From Plantago ovata (Eukaryota > Streptophyta > Magnoliopsida > Lamiales > Plantaginaceae): a stretch of 64,000 nt of DNA. Positions 52,853 through 63,328 of this stretch are shown here, piece after piece. The notes under the pieces are model-generated. The model was not told the DNA's origin and searched no databases. It saw only the letters and a program-made list of their open reading frames with translations. Location: assembly GCA_028274465.1 (NCBI GenBank), contig CM051457.1, forward strand, positions 66,562,496 to 66,626,495, given 5' to 3'. A program made the position numbers and the translations under genes. Every line of letters starts with the position of its first letter. The stretch's first letter is position 1.

Positions 52853-54858
52853 ATTTTGCACCGTCCTGCGTTATATAAAAATTGAAGTAATATGATATGT
52901 TAAATATGATGTTATAATTTATATATACTGTTTGTGTTCAGTCAAATATAACATTTTTAACTTAGACAGTCATAACACATTAGTACTTAAAAATCATTAG
53001 TTTATAAAATATAATTATTTTAATCAATATTTTATATTTAGTGCTTTGTGTTCAGTCAAACACAATTTAGACCGAGATTAAGTATATATTGATTAAGCAT
53101 AAAGCTATGGATTTTAATAAAACCATGAAAGATCGAGAGTCAAATTCAGAGCCGAACCTGATTTGCCACGGCATAATCATCATCACTTTTATTTCCTTCT
53201 GTGACTCCCATAGCTTTAACTTTTCATTTTCAAACACCTCGCAATAAAAAATACAAATCATAAATCAGAATGATAATCGAAAAATGCAAGAAAATTATTT
53301 ACGGATATTAGAAAAATGATAATCGAAAAATACAAGTTGACGAACACTAACCAATTTACAGATAGACAAAACAGTTTATGTATGCTCAATATTTCATTCT
53401 CATTTTACTATAGATTTTATTAACCGAGACTAAGAATACATTTATAGTGAAATTTACTAATGAAATTTATGTCATTGTAGTCGGACACAATTTATTTTAC
53501 GGTACTCTATACTATGCTTCTTCATAAGTCTTCTAACTATGTATATCAACAAAATAAATTGGTCAACAACTTTAAAGATTATAGTAAGATGTAGCACTCA
53601 CCAGATCAGTGTTTGAATCTGTTGTAAGCTCGTGGAAAAAATTAGATCCCATTCAACATTAAGCCACGATATACCTCATTACAATAAACGCAGAGGGATT
53701 AATCAAATTTTATAACTTATATATGGATTTATTATCGAATAAATTATCAGATAGATTGGGTAACTCACCGTTAGAGATTTCCGACGATACTTGAGATGAA
53801 TGGATGCCAAAAAACGGAGGCGTGAAATTCACAAATAAAAGTTGAGATTTAGTTAATAAATATGGGAGATATATGAAAAAAATAAATAGAAGTGTAGTGA
53901 TATACTTACCAACATAGATTCGAGAGTAGATCGATTCGCATTGTCATCGTCGATTCTTCACAAAATAGTCGACTTGATTTTGGATTTTTCATGGCTGATG
54001 GAAAGAGATATCTTAATCTATATTGGAATGAATGCAAGATGATAAATTGATCGTAGAGATTAGAATGGAGAAGCCGACACCGATTTGGATGAGAAAGATG
54101 AAAAACGGAGATTTGGGATTGTCGGAGGAGATCATAAGAAGACGAGCAGATTATGTCGGCTCAAATCGGGTAAGATTTCCAAAAGGAGAAAACGGAGAAG
54201 GAGGCAGAATGTGTGTGTCGGCTCAAATGGGGAAAGGTCCTAGGGTTCCAGCCGTTTTATTGATAAGGTAATTCGTCGGTTGCACTTAGTTCGCGAGTGT
54301 CAATTCTCCTTAATTCGCGATAGGTCAAAAAATGACTTTTTGTGTGTAATTTATTCATTTACTAGCTATAATGTATTGTATGTTTTACTTGGATATCTAT
54401 AGGTTATTATAATTGTTATAAAATTGGAATTACTCGATATATTGTTATTATAATATTATTTTGTAAACAAGTTATGTTATTACGTCATGCAGAAGATTGA
54501 CCGGACATGCAGAAGATCGACCGGTAACGAAACCTGGATCGTCTGTAATACTGTCACCGAATAATGGTCTGTCGGGTGAACTTGCTAATCGCGTTTTTTA
54601 ACATTTGTAACATCTATGTTTTGGTATTTGACTTTTATTTTATAATTTATAATATTATTGATTTATTAATTTTTGTTACACTCTTACAATCGAATCACCT
54701 TTCTATTTATTGAAATCTTATAAGTTAGAAGTATATTGTACCGTGGCATTGATACATCTATGTGCGTTTTAAAAATATCATTCATTGGATAACTTATTTA
54801 TCCTCTTATATTGAATAATTCTTTTTTATTAATTTATATAAGTTGAGAATTATATCAT
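52853..54858. other. AT-rich intergenic DNA, two more GTGTTCAG sites
   Basis: GTGTTCAGTCAAATATAAC (52935) and GTGTTCAGTCAAACACAAT (53048) occur here. Only a weak foldback (AAAGCTATGG arms, 53101 and 53209) follows, perhaps decayed units. An open frame at 54032-54271 has no supporting features. GCAGAAGATYGACCGG is tandemly repeated at 54490-54522. No gene supported. Confidence 0.5.
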
Positions 54859-54887
54859 ACCGTGGCATCACCACGGGTATGTACTAG
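54859..54887 (+). mobile_element. Helitron 3' terminus
   Basis: Hairpin ACCGTGG-CATCA-CCACGGGT, then ATGTA and CTAG, followed by T. This is the standard Helitron 3' end: a GC hairpin about 10 bp before CTRR, inserted between A and T. A similar ACCGTGGCAT lies at 54739. The 5' TC end was not located. Confidence 0.6.
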
Positions 54888-55328
54888 TAGTAGTATATAA
54901 GACTCTGTGCATCAGCGTTGTTAAGCGCGTTTAGTGAGAGGGAAAAAGCGGGCTAGCCGCGTTTTCGGGCTGCATCAGTAGCCCGAAACGCGGCTAAGCT
55001 TCCTCCGCGTTTAGTATAAACGCGGAGGCTTGCTGATAAAAAGTGGACGTGGAGTCCATTTTTTTGTGGGCTCCACCCACTTATTTAATGTTTTTTTTTT
55101 AAATTATTTTTTCCATTTAAATTTCAAACGGTCATAACTTTTAAAATAAAAATGCTAAAAATAAATAAAAATTACCAACGGATAGAACTTTTCGAGATCT
55201 ATAAATAGACACCACTCTTGGATATGTTTTCTCACACCTTCTCCAACTCATTTTTCCCTTCTTAATTAAAATCAAAACACTCTCAACACTCCAAAATCTT
55301 TTCCATTCCATTTTTTCCATCCACCAAA

Positions 55329-56538
55329 ATGAATCCCGAGCAACAACGCCGTTTGGAATCCATGAGAATCAACGATCCTCAACGATACGAGAGTTTCATG
55401 GCTGACCTGCTTGGTCCGATCCCCTCCCCCCCCACCTAACCGAGCTCTTTTTCAAAACCCACCTGAAAATCCTTACGCTCCTTACGTTCCTTATTATAAT
55501 AGTCCACCCTCACAAATACCCTTTTTCTATGATTCTCAACAGTACCCTGAGAGTGTTCGTGAGACCCAGCATGAGATTGTTCGTGAGACCCAGCCGGAGC
55601 CGCCCATGGCCGAGGAAAGAACATGTGGTCGTGGCAAAGGAAAAGAGAAAGCCGCTAAAAAAGTTGGTGGTGGTGGTTCTAATAAGAGACACAGCTTCAA
55701 CATTCATGAGGACGGGGTCATTCTGACAGCTTACGCGGAGGTTTGCCAGTGCCCAATCACCGGCACGAACCAAGACCTCAAGTCGATCTTCAGAAAGGTG
55801 TCCGAAAGATACAAAAACGTCCGTAGTGATGGGATGATTCCTGATATGAATGTGCGCACCAAGGACTCACTCCAGGGGAGATTGCAGTTGCTTAAAAAAC
55901 ACATATCTATGTGGGTTATCTGCCACGAAAAAGCACACAAGTTCCTTGGTCAACGTAGTGGTAACTACACCGATGAACAAATAATTTCGTACGCCCAGGA
56001 TCTCTACAGAGCAAAGAAAAATGAGGACTTCACATATATGGAGCAATGGAATGTCGTGAAGAAGTATCCGGAGCATGCGGAATACTTACGCTGGGATGAT
56101 TATGTGAACAGGCCTCGGGAGGGAGAGGCCGATGGTGGTGGTGACAAGGGAGAAGACGAGCCAATGGCATATGCGGGTGCTGGTAGTAGTGGTGGGAGCA
56201 AACGTTCATTTGTCGTGACCTCCCCGGAGAAACGTCCCATGGGACGTGACGTGGCCAAGAGGTTGGCTAGAAATGGAAATTCTAGCTCAAGTCCGATAAG
56301 TGAAGAAATGTCGCGGTTCACCATGACTTATCCGGCTTCAATTGAGTTTGACCAACAAAAGTTTCTCTATTTCCAAGAGATATCCGAGAAACAACAAAAG
56401 AGACAAGATGAAGAACTACGTTTCAAGAAGTTGAAGATGTATACCAAATATCTAGCAAAAAAGGTTGTCCGTGATTTAATGCCTGATGAGCAGCTAGTGT
56501 TCGACCGTCTTAAGATCGAGTTGTTTCCCGATGAGTAG
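55329..56538 (+). pseudogene. Harbinger ORF1, Myb/SANT-like DNA-binding partner, frameshift at C tract
   Basis: ATG at 55329 (MNPEQQRRLESMRINDPQRY..) runs into a C homopolymer at 55421-55432 and stops just after. One base different in the tract would join it to the frame that continues open to 56538. The main part has the SANT/Myb-like trihelix region (residues about 120-210, FNIHEDGVILTAYAEVCQCP.. and ..FRKVSERYKNV), a Trp-rich second part and a NAM-associated C-terminal region (GRDVAKRLARN, DEELRFKKLKMYTKYL). In Harbinger elements this protein brings the transposase to the ends in the nucleus. The shift could be a homopolymer sequencing error. Confidence 0.75.
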
Positions 56539-56999
56539 GCAGAAATGGTGGTCTGCTATTATTTTACTTTAACGCATGTGTGCTTTGTTCGTATTTTAAT
56601 TTTATGTCCAAGTGTGGTGTGCTTGTATTTCCTTTCCGTGAGAGATCGATGTCCGTTGTAATAAAATCAGTGTGTTGTTTGAAATTTGAAATTTGAATTT
56701 GAAATGAATTTGTCAGGAATCTTATCTTTAATTTGAATTTGAATTTATCGGGAATCTTATCTTTAATTTGAATTTGAATTTGTCGGGAATCTGATCTTTA
56801 ATTTGAATTTGAATTTGTCGGGAATCTTATCTTTAATTTAAATTTGAATTTGTCGGGAATCTTATCTTTAATTTGAATTTGAATTTGAATTTGCCAGCTG
56901 ACTTTCTCTATTTAATAGCATCTCAGAACTTACAATCAGACACACCAACCAACACAATCCAATTGCATCCACAACCACTTCCACTCTCGAAAGATAATC
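56539..56999. repeat. Intergenic segment with 35-bp tandem repeats
   Basis: From 56690 to 56895 about five copies of TTTGAATTTGAATTTGTCGG plus GAATCTTATCTTTAA. The remainder is the transposase 5' region. Confidence 0.85.
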
Positions 57000-58412
57000 A
57001 TGTCTTCATCATCTTCATCATCTTCATCCACCGATAGCTTCCTCCAAAACGTTACTGCAGAAATCTACCCAGAATTCTACCCACAATTCAACCAACAATT
57101 CAATGATGGTGGTTCGTCCTCGAACTACAAAGTAATGGAAAAGCAGTTCATCCAAAACTTGCCAAGCATGATAGAACAATCCATGCAGTATGAAGAACGA
57201 TCAAAGAAGCCACAAAAAGAAAAGAAGAAACGTGCGTACATTGATAGGAGTAGAGTGCGACGGGGAGTGCAATTGTACGATGACTACTTTGCTCCAAGAG
57301 CTACCTACGCAAACCAATTCAGACGGAGGTTCGGAATGAGGAGGGAATTGTTCGACAGAGTGATGGCCGGTGTGATGGAGACGGACACCTACTTCCACAA
57401 CAGCGTCAATGCGGCTGGTACACCGAGTTTAACCCCTTACCAAAAGTTTACCGCAGTCATGAAAATGATAGCCTATGGGCTTTGCGCATATAGGGTTGAT
57501 GAGTATTGCAGAATGGGTGAAAGCACGGCTATTAAATGTCTTAATCGATTCTGTATCGCAGTCGTACAACGCTTTGGCCCGGAGTACATGCGGAAGCCTA
57601 CTGAAAATGATTTGAGAAGGCTTCTTGCAATCAACGCAAGTAGAGGCTTCCCCGGGATGATTGGAAGTGTCGATTGTATGCACTGGGAGTGGAAGAATTG
57701 TCCAAAGGCGTGGGCCGGTCAATTTCAAGGCAGGAGCGGAAAGCCCACTCTTATTCTCGAAGCTGTTGCATCCCAAGATACTTGGATCTGGCATTCATTC
57801 TTTGGACTTTCTGGAAAATTCAATGATAAGACGGTGCTCGAACGATCACATTTGTTCAACGATCTCCTCAACGGTGTGTCATCTGACGTGCGCTTTCATA
57901 TCAATGGTCGTGAGTATAACATGCCTTACTACCTAGTCGATGGCATCTACCCAAATTGGGCAACATTCGTACCTGTCGTTCCCAATCCTACGACTCACAA
58001 ACTACAGAAGTTCAGCACGCGCCAAGAATCTTGGCGGAAAGATGTGGAACGTGCTTTTGGAGTTATACAAGCTCGGTTTCATATTATCAAGCATCCGGCC
58101 CTTCCACATAGAAGGCTACAACTCCAACAGATAATGGATTGTTGCATCGTTCTTCACAACATGATAGTTGAGGATGAGCGTGACAATTACTTAAACTACG
58201 ACCAAGCAATCGAAGACTGGCTTAAGGAATGCGCCGAAGGCAACTTGCAGTACAATGCAGACATCCTTAGGGACGTGACAATCACAACACGTCCATCTGT
58301 TCTGAATGATTTTGTTGATTACAGGAAGAATCAAAGGATGATGGAGAGTTACATCCAGCATGACGCACTCAAACATGACTTGATTGAACACATTTGGAGG
58401 ATGAGGCCTTAG
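57000..58412 (+). CDS. PIF/Harbinger DDE transposase
   Basis: Intact frame of 470 residues. N-terminus has a Ser run and a basic segment (KKPQKEKKKRAYIDR) that can act in nuclear import. A helix-turn-helix-like region around LTPYQKFTAVMKMIAYGLCA is followed by the DDE domain: first Asp in GMIGSVDCMHWEWKNCP (about residue 225), second Asp in the SGKFNDKTVLERS segment or in YYLVDGIYPNWATF (about 315), and Glu in DVERAFGVIQARF (about 352). Length and motif order are those of plant Harbinger transposases (also the source of ALP1-like host genes). It cuts at the inverted repeats and targets TWA. No stop or shift seen. Confidence 0.9.
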   Translation: MSSSSSSSSSTDSFLQNVTAEIYPEFYPQFNQQFNDGGSSSNYKVMEKQFIQNLPSMIEQSMQYEERSKKPQKEKKKRAYIDRSRVRRGVQLYDDYFAPRATYANQFRRRFGMRRELFDRVMAGVMETDTYFHNSVNAAGTPSLTPYQKFTAVMKMIAYGLCAYRVDEYCRMGESTAIKCLNRFCIAVVQRFGPEYMRKPTENDLRRLLAINASRGFPGMIGSVDCMHWEWKNCPKAWAGQFQGRSGKPTLILEAVASQDTWIWHSFFGLSGKFNDKTVLERSHLFNDLLNGVSSDVRFHINGREYNMPYYLVDGIYPNWATFVPVVPNPTTHKLQKFSTRQESWRKDVERAFGVIQARFHIIKHPALPHRRLQLQQIMDCCIVLHNMIVEDERDNYLNYDQAIEDWLKECAEGNLQYNADILRDVTITTRPSVLNDFVDYRKNQRMMESYIQHDALKHDLIEHIWRMRP

Positions 58413-58789
58413 TTTCCATTAGAATGTTGTTTGCATTTTCAATTGTTTCAGTTGTTTGTTTTCAGTTTCAGTTGTTTGTTTCAATCGTTTGTGTTCAATT
58501 AAGCAGAACTTGTTGTAATATTGTGTGTTTCAAATTCGATACAACTTAATGTAATATATTCGTGATTTCCATCTATAAACTTGATTTCGTATGAAATTCT
58601 TTACAAACAATCTTCCTTTTTTTTACCTTAACCTAAAAAAAAGAAAAAAAAAATGACGTGGCAGGCCTTAAACTGGCCTTAGCCGCGTTTAAGCAGTCAC
58701 TGATGCAGACGAAAACTGCTTAAACGCGGCTAAGATCAGTTTAAAACCTTAAACTGGCCTTAGGCTTAAACCACTGATCCGGGGTGGTC
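58413..58789. other. Harbinger 3' end
   Basis: Untranslated sequence with GTTTCAGTTGTTTGTTT repeats, then subterminal CCTTAAACTGGCCTTAGCCG motifs in direct and inverted copies (58660-58760) and the terminal repeat. Confidence 0.7.
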
Positions 58790-59310
58790 TAATCCAACAA
58801 GCTCGCGCGGGAGAGCGTGGAGAAGCGATTAAATTTAGCCAATTTCTTCCAATTTTTCCTGTTATAGTACAATTCAATCTGACACCAAAGTTGTGTTGCC
58901 TTTTATCGTATTGATGACTGACACACAAATAAATACGTGTGTGGTTCACAACAGTCTTCATCCTCTACTCCTCTTTTCTCTATTTTGTCTACCCAAATTA
59001 AGAATCCGACCATGAATCTACCTCTATCCCAACTCGAATTTCCATCTTTATCATTTGTTCGACATACTCCAAGATATATAATAATTCTATTAATTTTTGG
59101 ATCTTGATCTTAGATCCATGTAGATATAATTTTTTTCTAATTATGAAAAACATCGGATCTGCAATTAATGGTGGCGGGTTGAGCTTAGAAGGAAATGATT
59201 CTTCAAGATGGGCTTCTTTGTCCTAGATCAGATCAAACTATTGGTTTGGATGGAGATTACGAAAGTGCATCCGGATTCCGGATTTACAGGAATTTCCATG
59301 AAATTCATGG

Positions 59311-59366
59311 TGAAACACTTTTGAACCATGAACCATGAACCATGATAGTGGTTCAAAAGTGTTTCA
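59311..59366. other. Perfect 18-bp stem hairpin
   Basis: TGAAACACTTTTGAACCA at 59311-59328 pairs exactly with 59349-59366. The 20-nt loop contains ATGAACC repeats. Possible short foldback or MITE core; it lacks the GTGTTCAG flank of the main array. Confidence 0.7.
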
Positions 59367-59601
59367 TTGGCGGGTGAACTGTGGGCGTGAACTGCACATA
59401 GTGAGCAGCCTAAAGATGTGGTTGATGTAGTACTGGCTCAGTTTATGCAAATATTATATATACAGTACAGTATATGGAGTATGATTCATTTTCTTCTATT
59501 AAAAAAAAGTTATGTCGCTCACTTTTTAGTTTTGTTGATGAGAAGAGTGGAAGAAGGTAAATGAATAAGAAGGCGGAATGGAGACCAACTACGAAAGTAA
59601 A

Positions 59602-59870
59602 GTAATTCCTCGATAAGTTATCCATTTGATTTTGTTGAACTTTTTAGACTCCGTTTGACTCTGAATTAACTCTAATTCATATAAAAAATAGTTTTAAAAA
59701 TTATATTTAGAAAATATAAGATTTGTACTTTCATAGTATAAGTTCAAATATTGATTTTCTGATACGATTTATGATTAATTTGGAGTCAAAAAAAGTTAAC
59801 AAATCAAACTAACCCTCGAAAAAGTTAATAAAATGAATTGTTAAACTAATTAAGGGACAAAGGAAGGAAG
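59602..59870. mobile_element. Degenerate foldback MITE
   Basis: Arms ATTCCTCGATAAGTTATCC.. and ..GGGACAAAGGAAGGAAG with inner arms GACTCCGTTTGACTC and GGAGTCAAA. The interior TAAGATTTGTACTTTCATA is shared with the MITE at 60989, so both are one family. Confidence 0.6.
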
Positions 59871-60472
59871 TAGTATATCAAGTTAGAATTTTCAATTTTC
59901 ATTTAAAAAAGGTTGTTACATTTATTCAGTTTTATTTATTTATGACACTTGTTTGCATATTGGAAAGAATATGAAATAAACAAATAAACATTCAAATATG
60001 ACATAACAACATTTGTAGTGGTTTTGGGATGTGCTAGCACGCAACAACACAGTGTTGCAATAATTTCTAGTACCCGTATAAGATTCAATCATATACAGTC
60101 TATACACGTGTTGGTATTTTTGTCAACTAAAGCCAACAAATATCTGTTATATTTTCTTGTATTTGTCTAAAATTATAAAGTCTATCCATATAGTCAACAA
60201 ATCTATCTAACCAATACACTAATAATAATCTACTATATAAATCATTTTCTATTTAATATATTTTGATTACTATAGCCAACAGGGTTCGGTGGGCTATGCA
60301 TGCACTAGTAAATAATTGGATAAATAATTTACTTCTATAGCCAACAAATGCCTGGTTGCTTAGAAGTGAATGAATATTATTTTAATCGAGTGTCCGGATG
60401 TGGTCCTTACAATGCATAGCTTAGAGAATTTTGTTAGTTATTCTATTAAGCTGTTAGTAAACGATTATTATA

Positions 60473-60952
60473 GCTAACACACTATTTGTTCTTTTTTAAG
60501 AAAAATTACTTTCATTCAAATAGCAACGGAGTTATCATCCAAGTTGGTGCGTACAAATCTCAACGAGGCATAGTTTTTGTATAGAATCTAACATTACAGC
60601 TTGTTCAATACAAGGAGGGCAATAATCCCACTCTTGTTCAAAAAACCTACGTGAAACATTATTCGGGGTGGGAGTCTCTAAAGCTCTATTCTGCTCATAT
60701 GATTTGCTTCCTTCCTTTGCCAAAATATCTGCGACTTGGTTTGACTCCCTGTAGACAAAAGTGATTTGTTCCACACCAACTTGATTAGCCAGCTTCCGAA
60801 TTTCAGTGATCATCGCCTGGTGCTTCATCACCGGCTCCTGGGTCCTGTAAAAGCATTCAACAAGGTAAAGAGAGTTAGTTTGTATGAATATATTATTGAA
60901 GCCTCTTTTTACAGCCGCCACTAGTCCTTCCTTTGCTAACACACTATTTGTT
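60473..60952 (-). mobile_element. 5'-truncated LINE insertion with 18-bp target duplications
   Basis: GCTAACACACTATTTGTT occurs at 60473-60490 and 60935-60952, flanking a 444-bp insert. The insert starts (plus strand) with CTTTTTTAAG, an A-rich tail on the minus strand, and ends inside an RNase H-like coding sequence. Long duplications, A tail and 5' truncation are the signature of target-primed reverse transcription. Confidence 0.8.
60535..60934 (-). pseudogene. LINE RNase H-like domain, 5' truncated
   Basis: Open frame of about 133 residues on the minus strand. Matches the RVT_3-type RNase H end of plant LINEs: ..AAVKRGFNNIFIQTNSLYLV.. (Asp replaced by Asn in the usual TDS motif) and VYRESNQVADILAKEG (the REANxVAD-LAK motif). 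The first RNase H strand and all of the reverse transcriptase are missing. It stops at 60535. Confidence 0.75.
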
Positions 60953-60988
60953 GTTGCCTTTTGTTGTTAGTGAAAATGAAGTTTTCTA

Positions 60989-61246
60989 CTTCCTTTGGTC
61001 ACTTTACAGAACCCCACTCTGTTTTATTGACTTTTTTGATGTCCGGCTTGACCTTAAATTAATCATAATTCATTGTGAAAAAAATAATTTTAAAACTTAT
61101 ATTATGAAAATATAAGAAGTGTACTTTCATAATAGAATTTTTTTAAATTATTTTTTTCATGATAAATTATGATTAATTTGAGGTCAAACCGGACATTGAA
61201 AAACTCAACAAAATTAAATGGGGTTCTTGCAAGTTACCAGAGGAAG
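60989..61246. mobile_element. Stowaway-like MITE, 258 bp
   Basis: Terminal repeats CTTCCTTTGGTCACTT and CTTCCTCTGGTAACTT face inward and continue into long arms (TTGATGTCCGGCTTGACCT against AGGTCAAACCGGACATTGA). Flanked by TA on both sides. The whole element can fold on itself. Confidence 0.75.
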
Positions 61247-61930
61247 TAGTAGTGATTGTAAACATCCATTGTTTATTTCATTATCATTATCACTATGAAA
61301 AATCCGGTTCGATCCGTGGCTAAAAAGTATTAGCCACCGATAGGTCCGTTTCTAATAAGCTCGTCGCCATTTTTGGCGTAGCATCTTTGTAGCCACGGAT
61401 ATTATCCGTGGCTAGAATTAGCGACGAATTTGGCGACGGTCTATGACGGTTAATGGTTTGACCGGGTTGGATACGGGCTCCGGGCTCATTTACGGATAGG
61501 TTGTATCCATCGCTAAATCTAGCAACGGATAAAGTGTATTCGTTTGTATGTTTATTATTTTAAAAAAATAGCCAGTCTGCCTAAACAACCGATAGAAATT
61601 ATCCGTGACTGAATTTAGCAACAGATAAAATCTATCCGTTGCTACGTTACAGATTTAATTTTTTTATTCTTTTTATATTTTGTTTTTATTATTATTAATA
61701 TTAGGCATGTGATAATATTTGTTGGGTATCTGTAAATTTAATTATACAAAAATCATATGAATTAATATAGAAAAATCTTCGGATATACAAATCAATTAAA
61801 ACATAATCAAAATTTTCATACTAACTAAAGAAACTAAAAAGTGTACGTACGTACGAAATAAAGAAACTACAGTGTACGAAGATAAACATAGGTCATAACT
61901 ACAATGTACAAAGATAAACATAGGTCATAA

Positions 61931-62772
61931 CTACAATGTACAAAGATAAACTACATAAGGGTGCGGGTTCACCACGGCACCCCCATAGTGATGGGGAACG
62001 TTTGCTGCTGCCGCCGCCGACTTATTCCAATACGCATCCCACAAATCGTAATGCTCGGGGATGATGTAGTTAGCCCAAGCATGGGACTCGCTCTCGACAC
62101 ACAAATATTTGGCGCGGTAAACCCTTTGCTTGTAGATTTCGCACGCGTCATAGTTGAAGACCCTCCACAAAACTTCTGCAGCCATACTGGGGACCCAATT
62201 GTACGCCTGCAAGAGTTTAGTTACTTCAGATAAGCCATACAAACTAACATAGTACTCAAGCTAGTGGGCGCCGCCTACCCATTTTGAATGCGGACGTACT
62301 GTCAAGAAAATAGTAGTGGGCGCCGCCTACCCATTTTGAATGCGAACGTACTGTCAAGAAAAAAATTGTGGGCGCAGCCTACCCATTTGGAATGCGGACG
62401 TAATAAAAAAAAACTAGAACGGTTGTAAGAAAAGTACCTTCAGCTCCTCGAAATAGCCCCGCTTCGCAGCCAAGGGAAGCGTACTCCACTTCTGGCCGCC
62501 ACTCGGACGTCCAGGAGCCGGCGACGGATGGCTGCGCATTATCGTGTGTAGCCTGTGCATAGCAGACGCCGGAACGAACCTGTCATACACAGTTTCAAAT
62601 GTTAGCTATTAAATACAACTATATATATAAGCACACGAGAACTATACCAATAAAAAATAACATACTTTCTGCCAAAGTAGTGCAAAACCTCGAGGTCATT
62701 GTGCATCTGGCCCGGAAACCAAGGGGGGAGTGACACGTCGTCCTGGGGTGGTTGTGCTCCACCATTGTTCAT
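61931..62772 (-). CDS. CACTA-borne protein, three exons, 174 residues
   Basis: Exons 62772-62666, 62579-62438 and 62206-61931 join in frame through GT-AG introns (AAA|GTATGT, CAG|GTT; AAG|GTACTT, GCAG|GCG). Exon 1 starts MNNGGAQPPQDDVSLPPWFP. Exon 3 contains KQRVYRAKYLCVESESHAWA and IIPEHYDLWDAYWN, similar in layout to the Ptta/En-Spm family proteins of plant CACTA elements (an RY-x-W/K-x..P..IP..W..Y..W pattern). It is shorter than those, so it may be a truncated derivative. Intron 2 carries a triplicated 52-bp repeat. Confidence 0.5.
62264..62413 (+). repeat. Triplicated 52-bp repeat
   Basis: GTGGGCGCCGCCTACCCATT.. repeats at 62264, 62315 and 62367. The third copy is shorter and has a CGCAGCC variant. 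All three lie inside intron 2 of the CACTA-borne gene. Confidence 0.9.
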
Positions 62773-62897
62773 TGTGCCCGCATGAAAATTAGGTAGAAAA
62801 TATAAGTTGAAAACAATAATAATTAGTAACAAATAAAGAAAGGCTAAATTATCAATTAACTTATCAAATAGAGTCTATATACAACTTCTGAAGACCA

Positions 62898-63015
62898 GTT
62901 TACATGATTACCGAAGTACAAGCACATTGTCCCTCTGACACACCGGCACTAGCTAGTGATGGAAGTGATGGTGTTTCAGAGGGCCAATGTGTTTATATTT
63001 TTTATGCATGTAAAC
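62898..63015. ncRNA. MIR-like foldback H12 (H9 homologue)
   Basis: Arms GTTTACATGATTACCGAAGT.. and its partner ending ATGCATGTAAAC pair over about 52 bp, with the block CACATTG.CCCTCTGA. Outer arms and flanks are homologous to H9 but the centre differs, with pairing kept. Confidence 0.7.
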
Positions 63016-63200
63016 CACATGACCACACCTATGTTTAATTGTAAGTTAAGTGTAGGCGGGGTCTGGGAACGAGGGGAAGTTCGAACAGGCCTTATTACTG
63101 TTATATTGTCAAGTTGTTTATTGGAAATATAATTAAATTGAAGAAAGTCTTTATCCATATATGAAAGTCCTATTGTGTGTTCAGTACGTACATACAGTGC

Positions 63201-63328
63201 GATTAAATGAAATGTGGGTGAGACTTATCAATGGGTGAAAACCAATAAAACGCTTACTGATCGACATAAACGTATACTATTAGTTTTCACCCAAGGAAAG
63301 CCTGACCCAACACATCGAAACTAATATA
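63201..63328. ncRNA. MIR-like foldback H13
   Basis: Arms around GGGTGAAAACCAATA (63233) and TATTAGTTTTCACCC (63279) pair exactly over the core, about 45 bp in all. GTGTTCAG at 63177; CATCATCACACTAAAA downstream at 63338. Confidence 0.65.

Larger units (their letters stand above)
54901..58789 (+). mobile_element. PIF/Harbinger DNA transposon
   Basis: Flanked by TAA (54898-54900 and 58790-58792). Terminal inverted repeats are imperfect: GACTCTGTGCATCAGCG..TTAAGC left, GACCACCCCGGATCAGTGGT right on the minus strand. Subterminal copies of TTAGCCGCGTTTAAGCAG occur at both ends. It carries both genes needed for Harbinger movement: a Myb/SANT-like ORF1 and a DDE transposase in tandem. Possibly still, or very recently, active apart from the ORF1 frameshift. 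Confidence 0.85.
58790..60472. other. Intergenic DNA with MITE and perfect hairpin
   Basis: No supported gene. Contains an 18-bp perfect hairpin (59311-59366) and a MITE copy (59602-59870). Several dispersed ATAGCCAACAAAT motifs (60120-60480). Confidence 0.55.
61292..62880. mobile_element. CACTA (En/Spm) element, left end and gene
   Basis: Starts CACTATGAAAAATCCGG. Within 400 bp there are numerous subterminal repeats of TAGCAACGGATAAA / TTAGCGACGAA / TAGCCACGGAT in both orientations, as in plant CACTA ends. A three-exon gene follows on the minus strand. The opposite terminus was not found; the right limit given is only where the gene-related sequence ends. Confidence 0.6.

Noticed and set aside
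53101-53218. Foldback with AAAGCTATGG arms
   Set aside because: Only about 10 bp pair before the arms diverge; perhaps a dead unit, too weak to list as an RNA.
49980-53260. snRNA-type upstream element (RTCCCACATCG) for the hairpins
   Set aside because: No match on either strand near the hairpins; the nearest is TCCCACGTGT at about 52017 (minus strand), which is probably a relic of an H9-type arm.
54032-54271. 79-codon open frame
   Set aside because: No domain, no promoter or splice context, and unremarkable for its length.
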